Shown in pieces: positions 8,002 to 12,738 of a stretch of DNA of 12,738 nt. The stretch is taken from positions 4,791 to 17,528 of the forward strand of contig DDQB01000045.1 of NCBI GenBank assembly GCA_002342505.1, read 5' to 3'. Each line of letters opens with the position of its first letter. Within the stretch, counting starts at the first letter, position 1. The translations under genes and the position numbers were made by a program. This stretch comes from Acidaminococcaceae bacterium UBA2453. Its GTDB lineage: Bacteria > Bacillota > Negativicutes > Acidaminococcales > Acidaminococcaceae. The notes under the pieces were generated by a model. The model saw only the letters and a list, made by a program, of their open reading frames with translations. It was not told the origin of the DNA and did no database searches.

Positions 8002-8170
8002 TGTGTATAAAACTACAGTTATGCACAAGAGTTATTCACAGGCTGTGCATAAAACGGTGGATAAACAGAGAAAAAGGGAAAAACTTGTACGTTTTCCACA
8101 GTTTTTAAAAGAAAATCCGCCAAATTCTGTGGATAACCCTGTGCATACTGTGTATAAATCCGGTGGATAA
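8002..8170. other. oriC: Dense DnaA-box cluster, candidate chromosomal replication origin (oriC)
   Basis: Ten 9-mers match or nearly match TTATNCACA. On the + strand: TTATGCACA (8019), TTATTCACA (8032) and the variant TTTTCCACA (8092). On the - strand, read as shown on +: TGTGTATAA (8002), TGTGCATAA (8044), GGTGGATAA (8056), TGTGGATAA (8128, perfect consensus), TGTGCATAC (8140), TGTGTATAA (8149) and GGTGGATAA (8162). Many lie 12-13 bases apart. Such a cluster beside an AT-rich region is the hallmark of a bacterial oriC, and nearby rpsF-ssb-rpsR is often close to the origin in Firmicutes. Against this, no dnaA or dnaN is in the window and genes on both sides run in one direction. A DnaA-titrating locus is the alternative. 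Confidence 0.72.
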
Positions 8171-8353
8171 GGTAAAACCGTAAACCGATTATATGGTATT
8201 GGTCGCTACAGTGGACAACGTTACTCCGCAAAATATTCCGGGCAAACCGATATGCAAACGCGTTCGTTGTACGTTCAGGCATTTTTTCTCCGGCAGAAAA
8301 TTTTCCGGCAGCCGCGCAAACTCATGGAATGCGCGATTTCTTTAATCGCCGGT
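8171..8353. other. Non-coding spacer between the DnaA boxes and the next promoter
   Basis: No gene is supported here. There is a repeated CCGGCAG (8290-8296 and 8305-8311) and a 6-bp hairpin, CGCGCA (8313-8318) with TGCGCG (8330-8335), without a T-tract. A weak AGTGGACAA near 8206 resembles a degenerate DnaA box but has two mismatches. Confidence 0.4.
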
Positions 8354-8381
8354 TTGCTGAAATGCGTTTATGTGTTAAAAT
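8354..8381 (+). promoter_or_regulatory. Promoter for the UxaE-like/sirtuin unit
   Basis: TTGCTG (8354-8359) lies 16 bases before TAAAAT (8376-8381). The -10 is preceded by TGT (8373-8375), so it is an extended -10. Transcription would start near 8388, giving a leader of about 120 bases. That leader contains AAGCGC (8410-8415) complementary to GCGCTT (8476-8481), which may fold. Confidence 0.55.
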
Positions 8382-8506
8382 ATACCAGTAAAAAATAAAA
8401 AAATTAAAGAAGCGCTGCAGGACGTTTTGGAATTGTGGAAACAGGAAAGCCCGGTTCATGATCTAAAACAGGGCTGCGCTTATAAAAAATTTGGAGGGTG
8501 CATTAC

Positions 8507-9886
8507 ATGGCAATCAAACGTGAAATTGCGGAAAAACTGATGAGCGAGAAGGGAACCCTGATCGGATCGTCTTTCAGCGTGATTCCGGACGGGTATCTGG
8601 GACTGGTAGATAACGCCGCAGGCCGGCAGCTGGCTGTGGTATGCGGTGAAAAATCCGAAGCGAACAATGCATGGAAGGGCGCCGAATTTGAACCGGCTGC
8701 AGACAATAAAAAAATCAAAATGGGACTGTTCCCGCTGAACCCCAATAACGCGGCGCTGATCCGCCGGCTGGTAAGCTGGGCGGCTCCGTCTTCCTGCGGG
8801 GTAAACGGAATCAGCGTGGCGTTCAGCGACTGGCTGGGGGTTGTGAACAGCCAATTGCCTAACCTGTTCGCCCGCAAACAGATCAAACCGGTGCTGACAG
8901 ATTTTACACCGGAATTCAGCGCGGCGCTGCAGCGAAACTTTCTGGAAGCAATGGACACCGCGACGTGGAGCGTATTGTCCTCCGGTTATAAGGGCGGCTG
9001 GGCTGCCAACGCGACCGGGCTGAAAACAGAAGAAGAGATCGTGAAGGCCCTGCTGTACGGATACAGCGGCATCGGGGTAGACTGCAGCGACAAGATCGAC
9101 CGTTCGATCGAAGGCCTGAGCACGGAAGAGACGGAAAAACGGTTCGGGGAACTGGACCGGGACTTTAAGGAAGCCATCGACAAATCCTATCTGGATGCGG
9201 AATTCCAGGTTGGCGATGTAAAAATAAAATTTGAAGAGAAAGCGCTGCACCGGATGGTACTGGAATTTGGACAGGCGATCATGTTCCTGCAGAACATGTA
9301 CAAAGACTATCTGGACGACACGCCCTGGGATCTTGACTTTGAAGTGGACCTGTCCCGCAGCGACAAACCGCTGACGCCCCAGGAACATTACTTCCTTGCC
9401 AACGAACTGAAACGGGCGGCGGTGAAATTCGATACGCTGTGCGTGAATGCCAGCATCTTTGAACAGGAAATGAAAGAAAACCTGGCATACCATGCCGGGA
9501 TTGCGAAAGCTTTCGACTACCGTATGAGTTTTGCGGATGCGGCGCTGGCCTTTGACGATCTGGCAGCGGTTGCAAAAAACGTTAATTACCGGGTAAATTT
9601 CAAGCTGACCCATGTCCTCTGGCTGGCAGCGCTGCAGACAGTGGCAAAGACGGACGCGGCGTTGCTGAAACAGATGGCAGAACGGGCCGGACTTGCCGTT
9701 CCTTCCGCAGAAGACCTGACCTTTGAACGGGAAGCGGGGATCGCTTTTGTAAACGCGTATGATAAAATTTTGGGAAAAGAAGAAGGAAAAGAAATTCTTC
9801 CTGTCAAAGAAGCAGTGGAAAAAGAAAAAGGCCTGTATGAAGAAAATCTGGCAGCCATTGTAAACGGTTTTATCCGCATGCTGTGA
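8507..9886 (+). CDS. Tagaturonate epimerase-like (UxaE family) protein with altered active-site motifs
   Basis: This 459-residue protein follows GGAGG (8493-8497), 9 bases before the ATG at 8507; an in-frame GTG at 8498 overlaps that site and is less likely. From memory, its layout follows the tagaturonate epimerase family: DCSDKID in the middle, the stretch LTPQEHYFLANELKRA (289-304), then AYHAGIAKAF (327-336) and a C-terminal helical part. UxaE converts D-tagaturonate to D-fructuronate in hexuronate breakdown. The motifs I expect for that activity look replaced: a SIDET-like acidic motif is here DLSRS (281-285), an HSGSDK-like motif is SFADAALAF (341-349), and a KTAGTNW-like motif is KLTHVLW (366-372). 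It may be a paralogue with another function or none. No signal peptide is seen. It is followed 37 bases later by the sirtuin gene. The family assignment is moderate and catalysis is doubtful. Confidence 0.55.
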   Translation: MAIKREIAEKLMSEKGTLIGSSFSVIPDGYLGLVDNAAGRQLAVVCGEKSEANNAWKGAEFEPAADNKKIKMGLFPLNPNNAALIRRLVSWAAPSSCGVNGISVAFSDWLGVVNSQLPNLFARKQIKPVLTDFTPEFSAALQRNFLEAMDTATWSVLSSGYKGGWAANATGLKTEEEIVKALLYGYSGIGVDCSDKIDRSIEGLSTEETEKRFGELDRDFKEAIDKSYLDAEFQVGDVKIKFEEKALHRMVLEFGQAIMFLQNMYKDYLDDTPWDLDFEVDLSRSDKPLTPQEHYFLANELKRAAVKFDTLCVNASIFEQEMKENLAYHAGIAKAFDYRMSFADAALAFDDLAAVAKNVNYRVNFKLTHVLWLAALQTVAKTDAALLKQMAERAGLAVPSAEDLTFEREAGIAFVNAYDKILGKEEGKEILPVKEAVEKEKGLYEENLAAIVNGFIRML

Positions 9887-9923
9887 CAAAATTTTAATTT
9901 TTAAAATGCAGGGAGGTGTTCTC

Positions 9924-10649
9924 ATGGACGAAAAGATCGCAAAACTGAACGAAATGATACGGGAATCAAAACGCGTTGTCTTTTTTGGCGGCGCCGGCGT
10001 TTCCACGGAAAGCGGCATCCCGGATTTCCGCAGCACGGACGGCCTGTATAACCAGACCTATCAGTACCCGCCGGAGATGATCGTGAGCCACACGTTTTAT
10101 GAAGAACGCCCCGAAGAGTTTTTTGATTTTTATAAAAACCGCATGCTGTTCCTGGACGCCAAACCCAATGCGGCTCACTTAAAACTGGCGGAACTGGAAA
10201 AAGCGGGCAAGCTGACGGCGATCATCACCCAGAACATTGACGGACTGCATCAGGCGGCGGGCAGCAAGAACGTACTGGAACTGCACGGCAGCGTATTGCG
10301 GAATTACTGCGAGAACTGTGAAAAATTTTTCGATGTGAACTACGTAAAAAATTCCAAAGGCGTCCCTGTGTGCGACAAATGCGGCGGCCCGGTGAAACCG
10401 GACGTAGTCCTGTACGAAGAAAGCCTGAACATGGACACCATGGAAGCGGCAGTGAATTATATTTCACAGGCGGATATGCTGATCATCGGCGGCACATCGT
10501 TGGTGGTGTATCCGGCAGCGGGGCTGATCCGTTATTACCAGGGAAACAAACTGGTATTGGTGAATAAATCCGAAACCTCGGCGGACCGCAGGGCCGATCT
10601 TGTGATCCACGACAGCATCGGTAAAGTATTCAGCCAGATCGCCCTGTAA
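9924..10649 (+). CDS. cobB: NAD-dependent protein deacetylase/deacylase, Sir2 family
   Basis: This 241-residue sirtuin removes acetyl or other acyl groups from lysines, consuming NAD+ and releasing nicotinamide. The NAD-binding motif GAGVSTESGIPDFR lies near the N-terminus, followed by TQNIDGLH, the catalytic histidine in ELHGS (H121), a Cys4 zinc site (C129, C132, C150, C153) and GTSLVVYPA. Length and motifs are typical of the short bacterial class. The start at 9924 follows GGAGG at 9912-9916 with 7-base spacing; an in-frame ATG at 9906 lies upstream of that site and is unlikely. It is probably co-transcribed with the UxaE-like gene and ends at a strong terminator. Confidence 0.95.
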   Translation: MDEKIAKLNEMIRESKRVVFFGGAGVSTESGIPDFRSTDGLYNQTYQYPPEMIVSHTFYEERPEEFFDFYKNRMLFLDAKPNAAHLKLAELEKAGKLTAIITQNIDGLHQAAGSKNVLELHGSVLRNYCENCEKFFDVNYVKNSKGVPVCDKCGGPVKPDVVLYEESLNMDTMEAAVNYISQADMLIIGGTSLVVYPAAGLIRYYQGNKLVLVNKSETSADRRADLVIHDSIGKVFSQIAL

Positions 10650-10670
10650 TTTCAGCATAACTTAAAATAG

Positions 10671-10720
10671 AACCGGAGGATATTCAGAAGGGTACGAATA
10701 TTCTCCGGTTTATATCTTTT
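10671..10720 (+). terminator. Strong rho-independent terminator after the sirtuin gene
   Basis: A 15-bp stem (10671-10685 with 10696-10710) has one G-U wobble and a 10-base loop. Its core is AACCGGAG pairing with CTCCGGTT. TATATCTTTT follows. It separates the sirtuin unit from the ribosomal operon. Confidence 0.88.
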
Positions 10721-10722
10721 GC

Positions 10723-10751
10723 TTGACAATTTAAAGTCCGGGTGATAAGAT
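10723..10751 (+). promoter_or_regulatory. Sigma-70-type promoter of the rpsF-ssb-rpsR operon
   Basis: A perfect -35 TTGACA (10723-10728) lies exactly 17 bases before TAAGAT (10746-10751). A TAATAT further on (10751-10756) is too far from the -35. Transcription should start around 10758, leaving a leader of about 75 bases. Confidence 0.8.
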
Positions 10752-10757
10752 AATATG

Positions 10758-10833
10758 GCTTGTGATAGAGCATATTTTACTTCTTCTGCTCTCCCGACAG
10801 GGGAGCCGAAAGTCCAGAGGAGGAGGTGATTTC
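10758..10833 (+). promoter_or_regulatory. rpsF leader, candidate S6:S18-binding autoregulatory element
   Basis: The leader contains a 7-bp hairpin, GCTCTCC (10788-10794) with GGGGAGC (10800-10806), loop CGACA, followed by CCGAAAGTCC and the ribosome site AGGAGGTGAT (10821-10830). Leaders of rpsF operons in many bacteria bind the S6:S18 complex through a CCG-containing structure that mimics the 16S rRNA site. CCG occurs here both at the hairpin loop (10794-10796) and just after the stem (10806-10808). The position and motif fit; identity needs a covariance-model search. Confidence 0.5.
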
Positions 10834-11118
10834 GTGAGAGCATACGAAGTCATGTACATCATTAAACCGGTTGAAGATGAAGTAATCGATGGCGTTGTCG
10901 CCAAATTCGAAAAACTGCTGACCGATAATGGTGCTACAGTAGAAAAGACAGATCGTTGGGGCAAAAAACACCTGGCTTATTTGATTCAGGATTTGTCCGA
11001 AGGGTATTATGTACTCGTTGATTTCAAGGCTGAACCGGCCGTTGTCAAAGAACTTGACCGTGTAATGAAGATTACCGACGAAGTGCTGCGCCATATGATC
11101 ATTAAAAAGGAAGACTGA
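10834..11118 (+). CDS. rpsF: 30S ribosomal protein S6
   Basis: This 94-residue protein sits in the platform of the small ribosomal subunit, paired with S18 near 16S rRNA helix 22. The sequence MRAYEVMYIIKP...DRWGKKHLAYLIQDLSEGYYV is clear S6, of normal length. The start is GTG at 10834, 7 bases after a near-perfect AGGAGG; an open frame extends upstream to 10762 but has no family match. It is first in the rpsF-ssb-rpsR operon. Confidence 0.97.
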   Translation: MRAYEVMYIIKPVEDEVIDGVVAKFEKLLTDNGATVEKTDRWGKKHLAYLIQDLSEGYYVLVDFKAEPAVVKELDRVMKITDEVLRHMIIKKED

Positions 11119-11134
11119 TTGTAAATATCAGTCT
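11112..11134 (+). other. Hairpin spanning the rpsF stop codon
   Basis: AGACTGA (11112-11118) and TCAGTCT (11128-11134) form a perfect 7-bp stem with a 9-base loop. The stem includes the rpsF stop codon and ends two bases before the ssb ribosome site GGAGG (11137-11141). It could tune ssb translation or mRNA processing; no T-tract follows, so it is not a terminator. Confidence 0.5.
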
Positions 11135-11148
11135 GTGGAGGTAACTGA

Positions 11149-11613
11149 ATGAACAAGATAGTTATTTTAGGTCGACTGACAAAAGATCCGGAAGTGCGTT
11201 ATACTCCTACCCAGAAGGTAGTCTGCTCTTTCACTCTGGCAGTTGACAGACCTTTTTTAAATCAACAGGGCCAGCGCGATGCAGACTTTATTCCCGTAGT
11301 CGTTTGGGGTAAAGCTGCTGAATTATGTGGAAACAGTCTCGCAAAAGGACATCGTCTGTTAGTAGACGGCCGCCTGCAGATCCGTAACTTTGATGCCAAA
11401 GATGGCACCAAGCACTGGATTTCGGAAGTGATCGCAACGAACATTGAGTTTATTGAACGCAAGAGCGAAAGCGCAAACCGCAACCAGCATTTCGGATCGC
11501 AGTTTTCCGGAGGATCGGATACCGGCGCTGCAGAGTCTGCGGCTCCCGCTGCCAAATCGCCCATGAGCGGGTTTGGCACAGATGTTGCCTTTGATGAAGA
11601 CGTTCCGTTCTAA
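11149..11613 (+). CDS. ssb: Single-stranded DNA-binding protein SSB
   Basis: This 154-residue protein coats single-stranded DNA during replication, repair and recombination. An OB-fold domain covers about residues 1-105 (MNKIVILGRLTKDPEVRYT, then FIPVVVWGKAAE and KHWISEVIA). A Gly/Ser/Ala-rich flexible linker follows, and the tail ends in DEDVPF, the conserved acidic tip that recruits partner proteins. The ribosome site is GGAGG at 11137-11141. Its place between rpsF and rpsR is the standard bacterial arrangement, supporting the housekeeping SSB rather than a phage copy. Confidence 0.97.
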   Translation: MNKIVILGRLTKDPEVRYTPTQKVVCSFTLAVDRPFLNQQGQRDADFIPVVVWGKAAELCGNSLAKGHRLLVDGRLQIRNFDAKDGTKHWISEVIATNIEFIERKSESANRNQHFGSQFSGGSDTGAAESAAPAAKSPMSGFGTDVAFDEDVPF

Positions 11614-11634
11614 ACAACAGGGAGGTTTAAGCAA

Positions 11635-11865
11635 ATGAAAATGCAAAGAGGCAGAAGACCGAGAAGAAAAGTTTGCAGCTTCTGCGTAGATAAAGCGGAA
11701 AGCATCGACTATAAAGACGTTGCTAAGCTGCACAAATTTGTAACCGAACGCGGCAAGATTTTACCCCGCCGTATTTCCGGTTGCTGCGCAAAACATCAGC
11801 GCGAACTGACTACTGCAATCAAACGCGCGCGTAACGTTGCGTTAATGCCGTTTACTGCAGACTGA
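11635..11865 (+). CDS. rpsR: 30S ribosomal protein S18
   Basis: This 76-residue basic protein binds S6 and 16S rRNA in the 30S platform. It contains the S18 signature (IDYKDVAKLHKFVTERGKI, then RRISGCCAKHQRELT). Four cysteines, C14, C17, C50 and C51, plus H54 suggest the zinc-binding (C+) form; paralogues without these cysteines exist in some bacteria for low-zinc growth. GGAGG (11621-11625) lies 9 bases before the ATG at 11635; a second ATG at 11641 is less well spaced. Confidence 0.97.
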   Translation: MKMQRGRRPRRKVCSFCVDKAESIDYKDVAKLHKFVTERGKILPRRISGCCAKHQRELTTAIKRARNVALMPFTAD

Positions 11866-11897
11866 TCGACTTAACGGTTTTAAAAAAATTAAAAGAG

Positions 11898-11929
11898 AAT
11901 CCCCGTCGCGAACAGCGGCGGGGATTTTT
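11898..11929 (+). terminator. Rho-independent terminator of the rpsF-ssb-rpsR operon
   Basis: AATCCCCGTCGC (11898-11909) pairs with GCGGCGGGGATT (11915-11926), a 12-bp stem with one G-U and a 5-base loop GAACA, followed by T residues to 11929. A-rich sequence precedes it. The operon therefore ends after rpsR, without rplI or dnaB directly downstream. Confidence 0.92.
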
Positions 11930-11992
11930 GCGTTGTGGAAAAGGTTATAAGTATCGTAAATAAATCATGTATCAGTACAAGAGGGCATTTTA

Positions 11993-12001
11993 TGGTATAA
12001 T
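11993..12001 (+). promoter_or_regulatory. Extended -10 promoter for the MazG-like gene
   Basis: TGGTATAAT is a perfect extended -10 (TGn + TATAAT, 11996-12001). The -35 region at the expected distance (CAGTAC, 11973-11978) is poor, as is common for extended -10 promoters. The start would be near 12008, giving a leader of about 108 bases. Confidence 0.6.
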
Positions 12002-12058
12002 AATGTAATTACAGTTTACAGATGTTTGATTAAAATTTGCACCAATATTTTTTGCGTC

Positions 12059-12088
12059 TTAGTGGAGTTTACATTTTATCTCCACTAA
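12059..12088 (+). promoter_or_regulatory. 9-bp leader inverted repeat upstream of the MazG-like gene
   Basis: TTAGTGGAG (12059-12067) is matched by CTCCACTAA (12080-12088) across a 12-base loop. It lies between the promoter and the ribosome site GGGGAG (12102-12107). It may be an operator or a leader hairpin. AAAATC occurs three times between 12087 and the start codon. No T-tract follows. Confidence 0.45.
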
Positions 12089-12115
12089 AATCGTAAAATC
12101 AGGGGAGATAAAATC

Positions 12116-12436
12116 ATGAAACAGGAAACCATAGACAGAATCCGAAAATTTACGGAAGACCGGGACTGGGATCAGTTCCATACCCCGGCCAATCTGGCCA
12201 AGTCTATTTCCATTGAGGCCAATGAACTGCTGGAGTGTTTCCAGTGGAGTGATACGGAGTATGATCTGGCGCATGTGAGGGAGGAACTGGCGGATGTGCT
12301 GGTATATTGCCGGAATATGCTGGACAAACTGGACCTGGATGAAGACGAGATCGTCAATGCAAAGATGAGCAAGAACGAGGCCAAGTACCCGGTGGACAAA
12401 GCCAGGGGAAAAGCGGATAAGTATGATAAGCTATAA
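12116..12436 (+). CDS. MazG-like nucleotide pyrophosphohydrolase
   Basis: This 106-residue all-alpha NTP-PPase hydrolyses (d)NTPs to monophosphate and pyrophosphate, typically cleaning the pool of non-canonical or excess nucleotides. The Mg-binding pattern is visible as E34-x-x-E37 and E57-x-x-D60 in IEANELLECFQW and REELADVLVY, the EXXE...EXXD signature of the MazG/RS21-C6 fold. The C-terminus (KNEAKYPVDKARGKADKY) is typical and complete, so the gene looks full length. It is a single-domain small MazG type, not the two-domain housekeeping MazG. It has its own promoter and leader hairpin and sits alone between the ribosomal operon and a hydrolase gene. Substrate specificity cannot be read from sequence. 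Confidence 0.9.
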   Translation: MKQETIDRIRKFTEDRDWDQFHTPANLAKSISIEANELLECFQWSDTEYDLAHVREELADVLVYCRNMLDKLDLDEDEIVNAKMSKNEAKYPVDKARGKADKYDKL

Positions 12437-12529
12437 GGAAACGGGACTAAACATTTTACAATAGAGGCGCAGGATGCCCATACTGTTAAAGAAAAAATTA
12501 CTGGCGTTCCTGTGAAATTTTTGAACTGA
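12437..12529 (+). pseudogene. Possible remnant of a coding sequence after the MazG-like gene
   Basis: Directly after the MazG-like stop, the same frame stays open for 30 codons to a TGA at 12527-12529 and reads GNGTKHFTIEAQDAHTVKEK then ITGVPVKFLN. The composition looks protein-like, as if it were the C-terminal end of a lost gene. There is no start codon or ribosome site. I do not recognise the family. It may equally be a chance open stretch. Confidence 0.25.
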
Positions 12530-12544
12530 TTGAGGTATTCGCAT

Positions 12545-12738
12545 ATGGATATGCGTGTTTATGAATATGGCAAGCCGGATTCTTCTACTGTTTTGCTTCA
12601 GATGGTGGACGATCATGATCTTGCTGTGATAGAAAATGAAGTGGCAGTCATCCGGGAGACTGTGGATGATTTCCGTTTGCTTGCCATTAAAGTGAAGAAC
12701 TGGAATCTGGATCTGTCTCCCTGGCATGCGCCGGCTGT
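12545..12738 (+). CDS. Putative alpha/beta-hydrolase-type esterase, N-terminal part (cut by window end)
   Basis: An ATG at 12545, 9 bases after GAGG (12532-12535), opens a frame that runs out of the window for 64 codons. It begins MDMRVYEYGKPDSSTVLLQM, continues DDHDLAVIENEVAVIRE and reaches NLDLSPWHAPAV. This resembles, from memory, the N-terminus of a clostridial family of putative esterases/hydrolases (VLIQ...VDDHDL, then LSPW.APAVFG); the catalytic serine would lie beyond the end. A second ATG at 12551 is possible but less well spaced. The function is a weak family guess; the coding call is firmer. Confidence 0.6.
   Translation, partial: MDMRVYEYGKPDSSTVLLQMVDDHDLAVIENEVAVIRETVDDFRLLAIKVKNWNLDLSPWHAPA

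Noticed and set aside
7928..8170. Open frame of 80 codons on the + strand in the intergenic region
   Set aside because: It runs exactly through the DnaA-box cluster; its repeated HKTVDK-like residues are just translated boxes. It starts at a TTG without a ribosome site.
8480..10036. Long reverse-strand open frame (518 codons) opposite the UxaE-like gene
   Set aside because: The + strand carries the UxaE-like and sirtuin genes with ribosome sites and recognisable motifs; the reverse frame has none.
10762..10833. Upstream extension of rpsF to a GTG at 10762
   Set aside because: The S6 family begins at MRAYEVMYI, the perfect AGGAGG lies right before GTG 10834, and the extension covers the leader hairpin.
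1..12738. CRISPR array, tRNA, rRNA or insertion sequence
   Set aside because: No spaced direct repeats, no cloverleaf, no rRNA sequence and no transposase or terminal inverted repeats were seen.

Overview
The window is a chromosomal stretch of a low-to-mid GC Firmicute-type bacterium. The gene set, the strong AGGAGG ribosome sites and the rpsF-ssb-rpsR order fit Firmicutes, and I would guess the class Negativicutes (Acidaminococcaceae/Veillonellaceae); that taxonomic call is an inference. Every recognisable gene is on the + strand.

Positions 1-7638 are a glycogen block. It holds the last 16 codons of a probable glycogen phosphorylase (glgP), then glgB (branching enzyme), glgA (glycogen synthase, overlapping glgB by ATGA), a 218-bp gap with three tandem hairpins ending in a terminator, and a 1155-residue fusion of a GH13 amylase/neopullulanase-type enzyme to a GH77 4-alpha-glucanotransferase (MalQ). 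Together they make, branch, debranch, rearrange and phosphorolyse alpha-glucan; the ADP-glucose pyrophosphorylase genes are not in view. GlgA carries an unusual 159-residue tail, acidic then Lys/Ala-rich and histone-H1-like. GlgB ends in a shorter lysine-rich tail.

Positions 7639-8506 are non-coding. An AT-rich stretch is followed by a dense cluster of about ten DnaA-box-like 9-mers (8002-8170), with one more at 7866. This looks like a chromosomal replication origin (oriC) or another DnaA-binding locus, but no dnaA is present and genes on both sides point the same way.

Positions 8354-10720 hold a promoter, a tagaturonate-epimerase-like (UxaE family) protein whose expected active-site motifs look replaced, a sirtuin (Sir2/CobB), and a strong terminator. 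Positions 10723-11929 are the classic rpsF-ssb-rpsR operon (S6, SSB, S18), with a near-consensus promoter, a hairpin leader that may be the S6:S18 autoregulatory element, and a terminator. The last 800 bp contain an extended -10 promoter, a leader hairpin, a MazG-like nucleotide pyrophosphohydrolase, a possible coding remnant, and the start of an alpha/beta-hydrolase-like gene cut by the window end.
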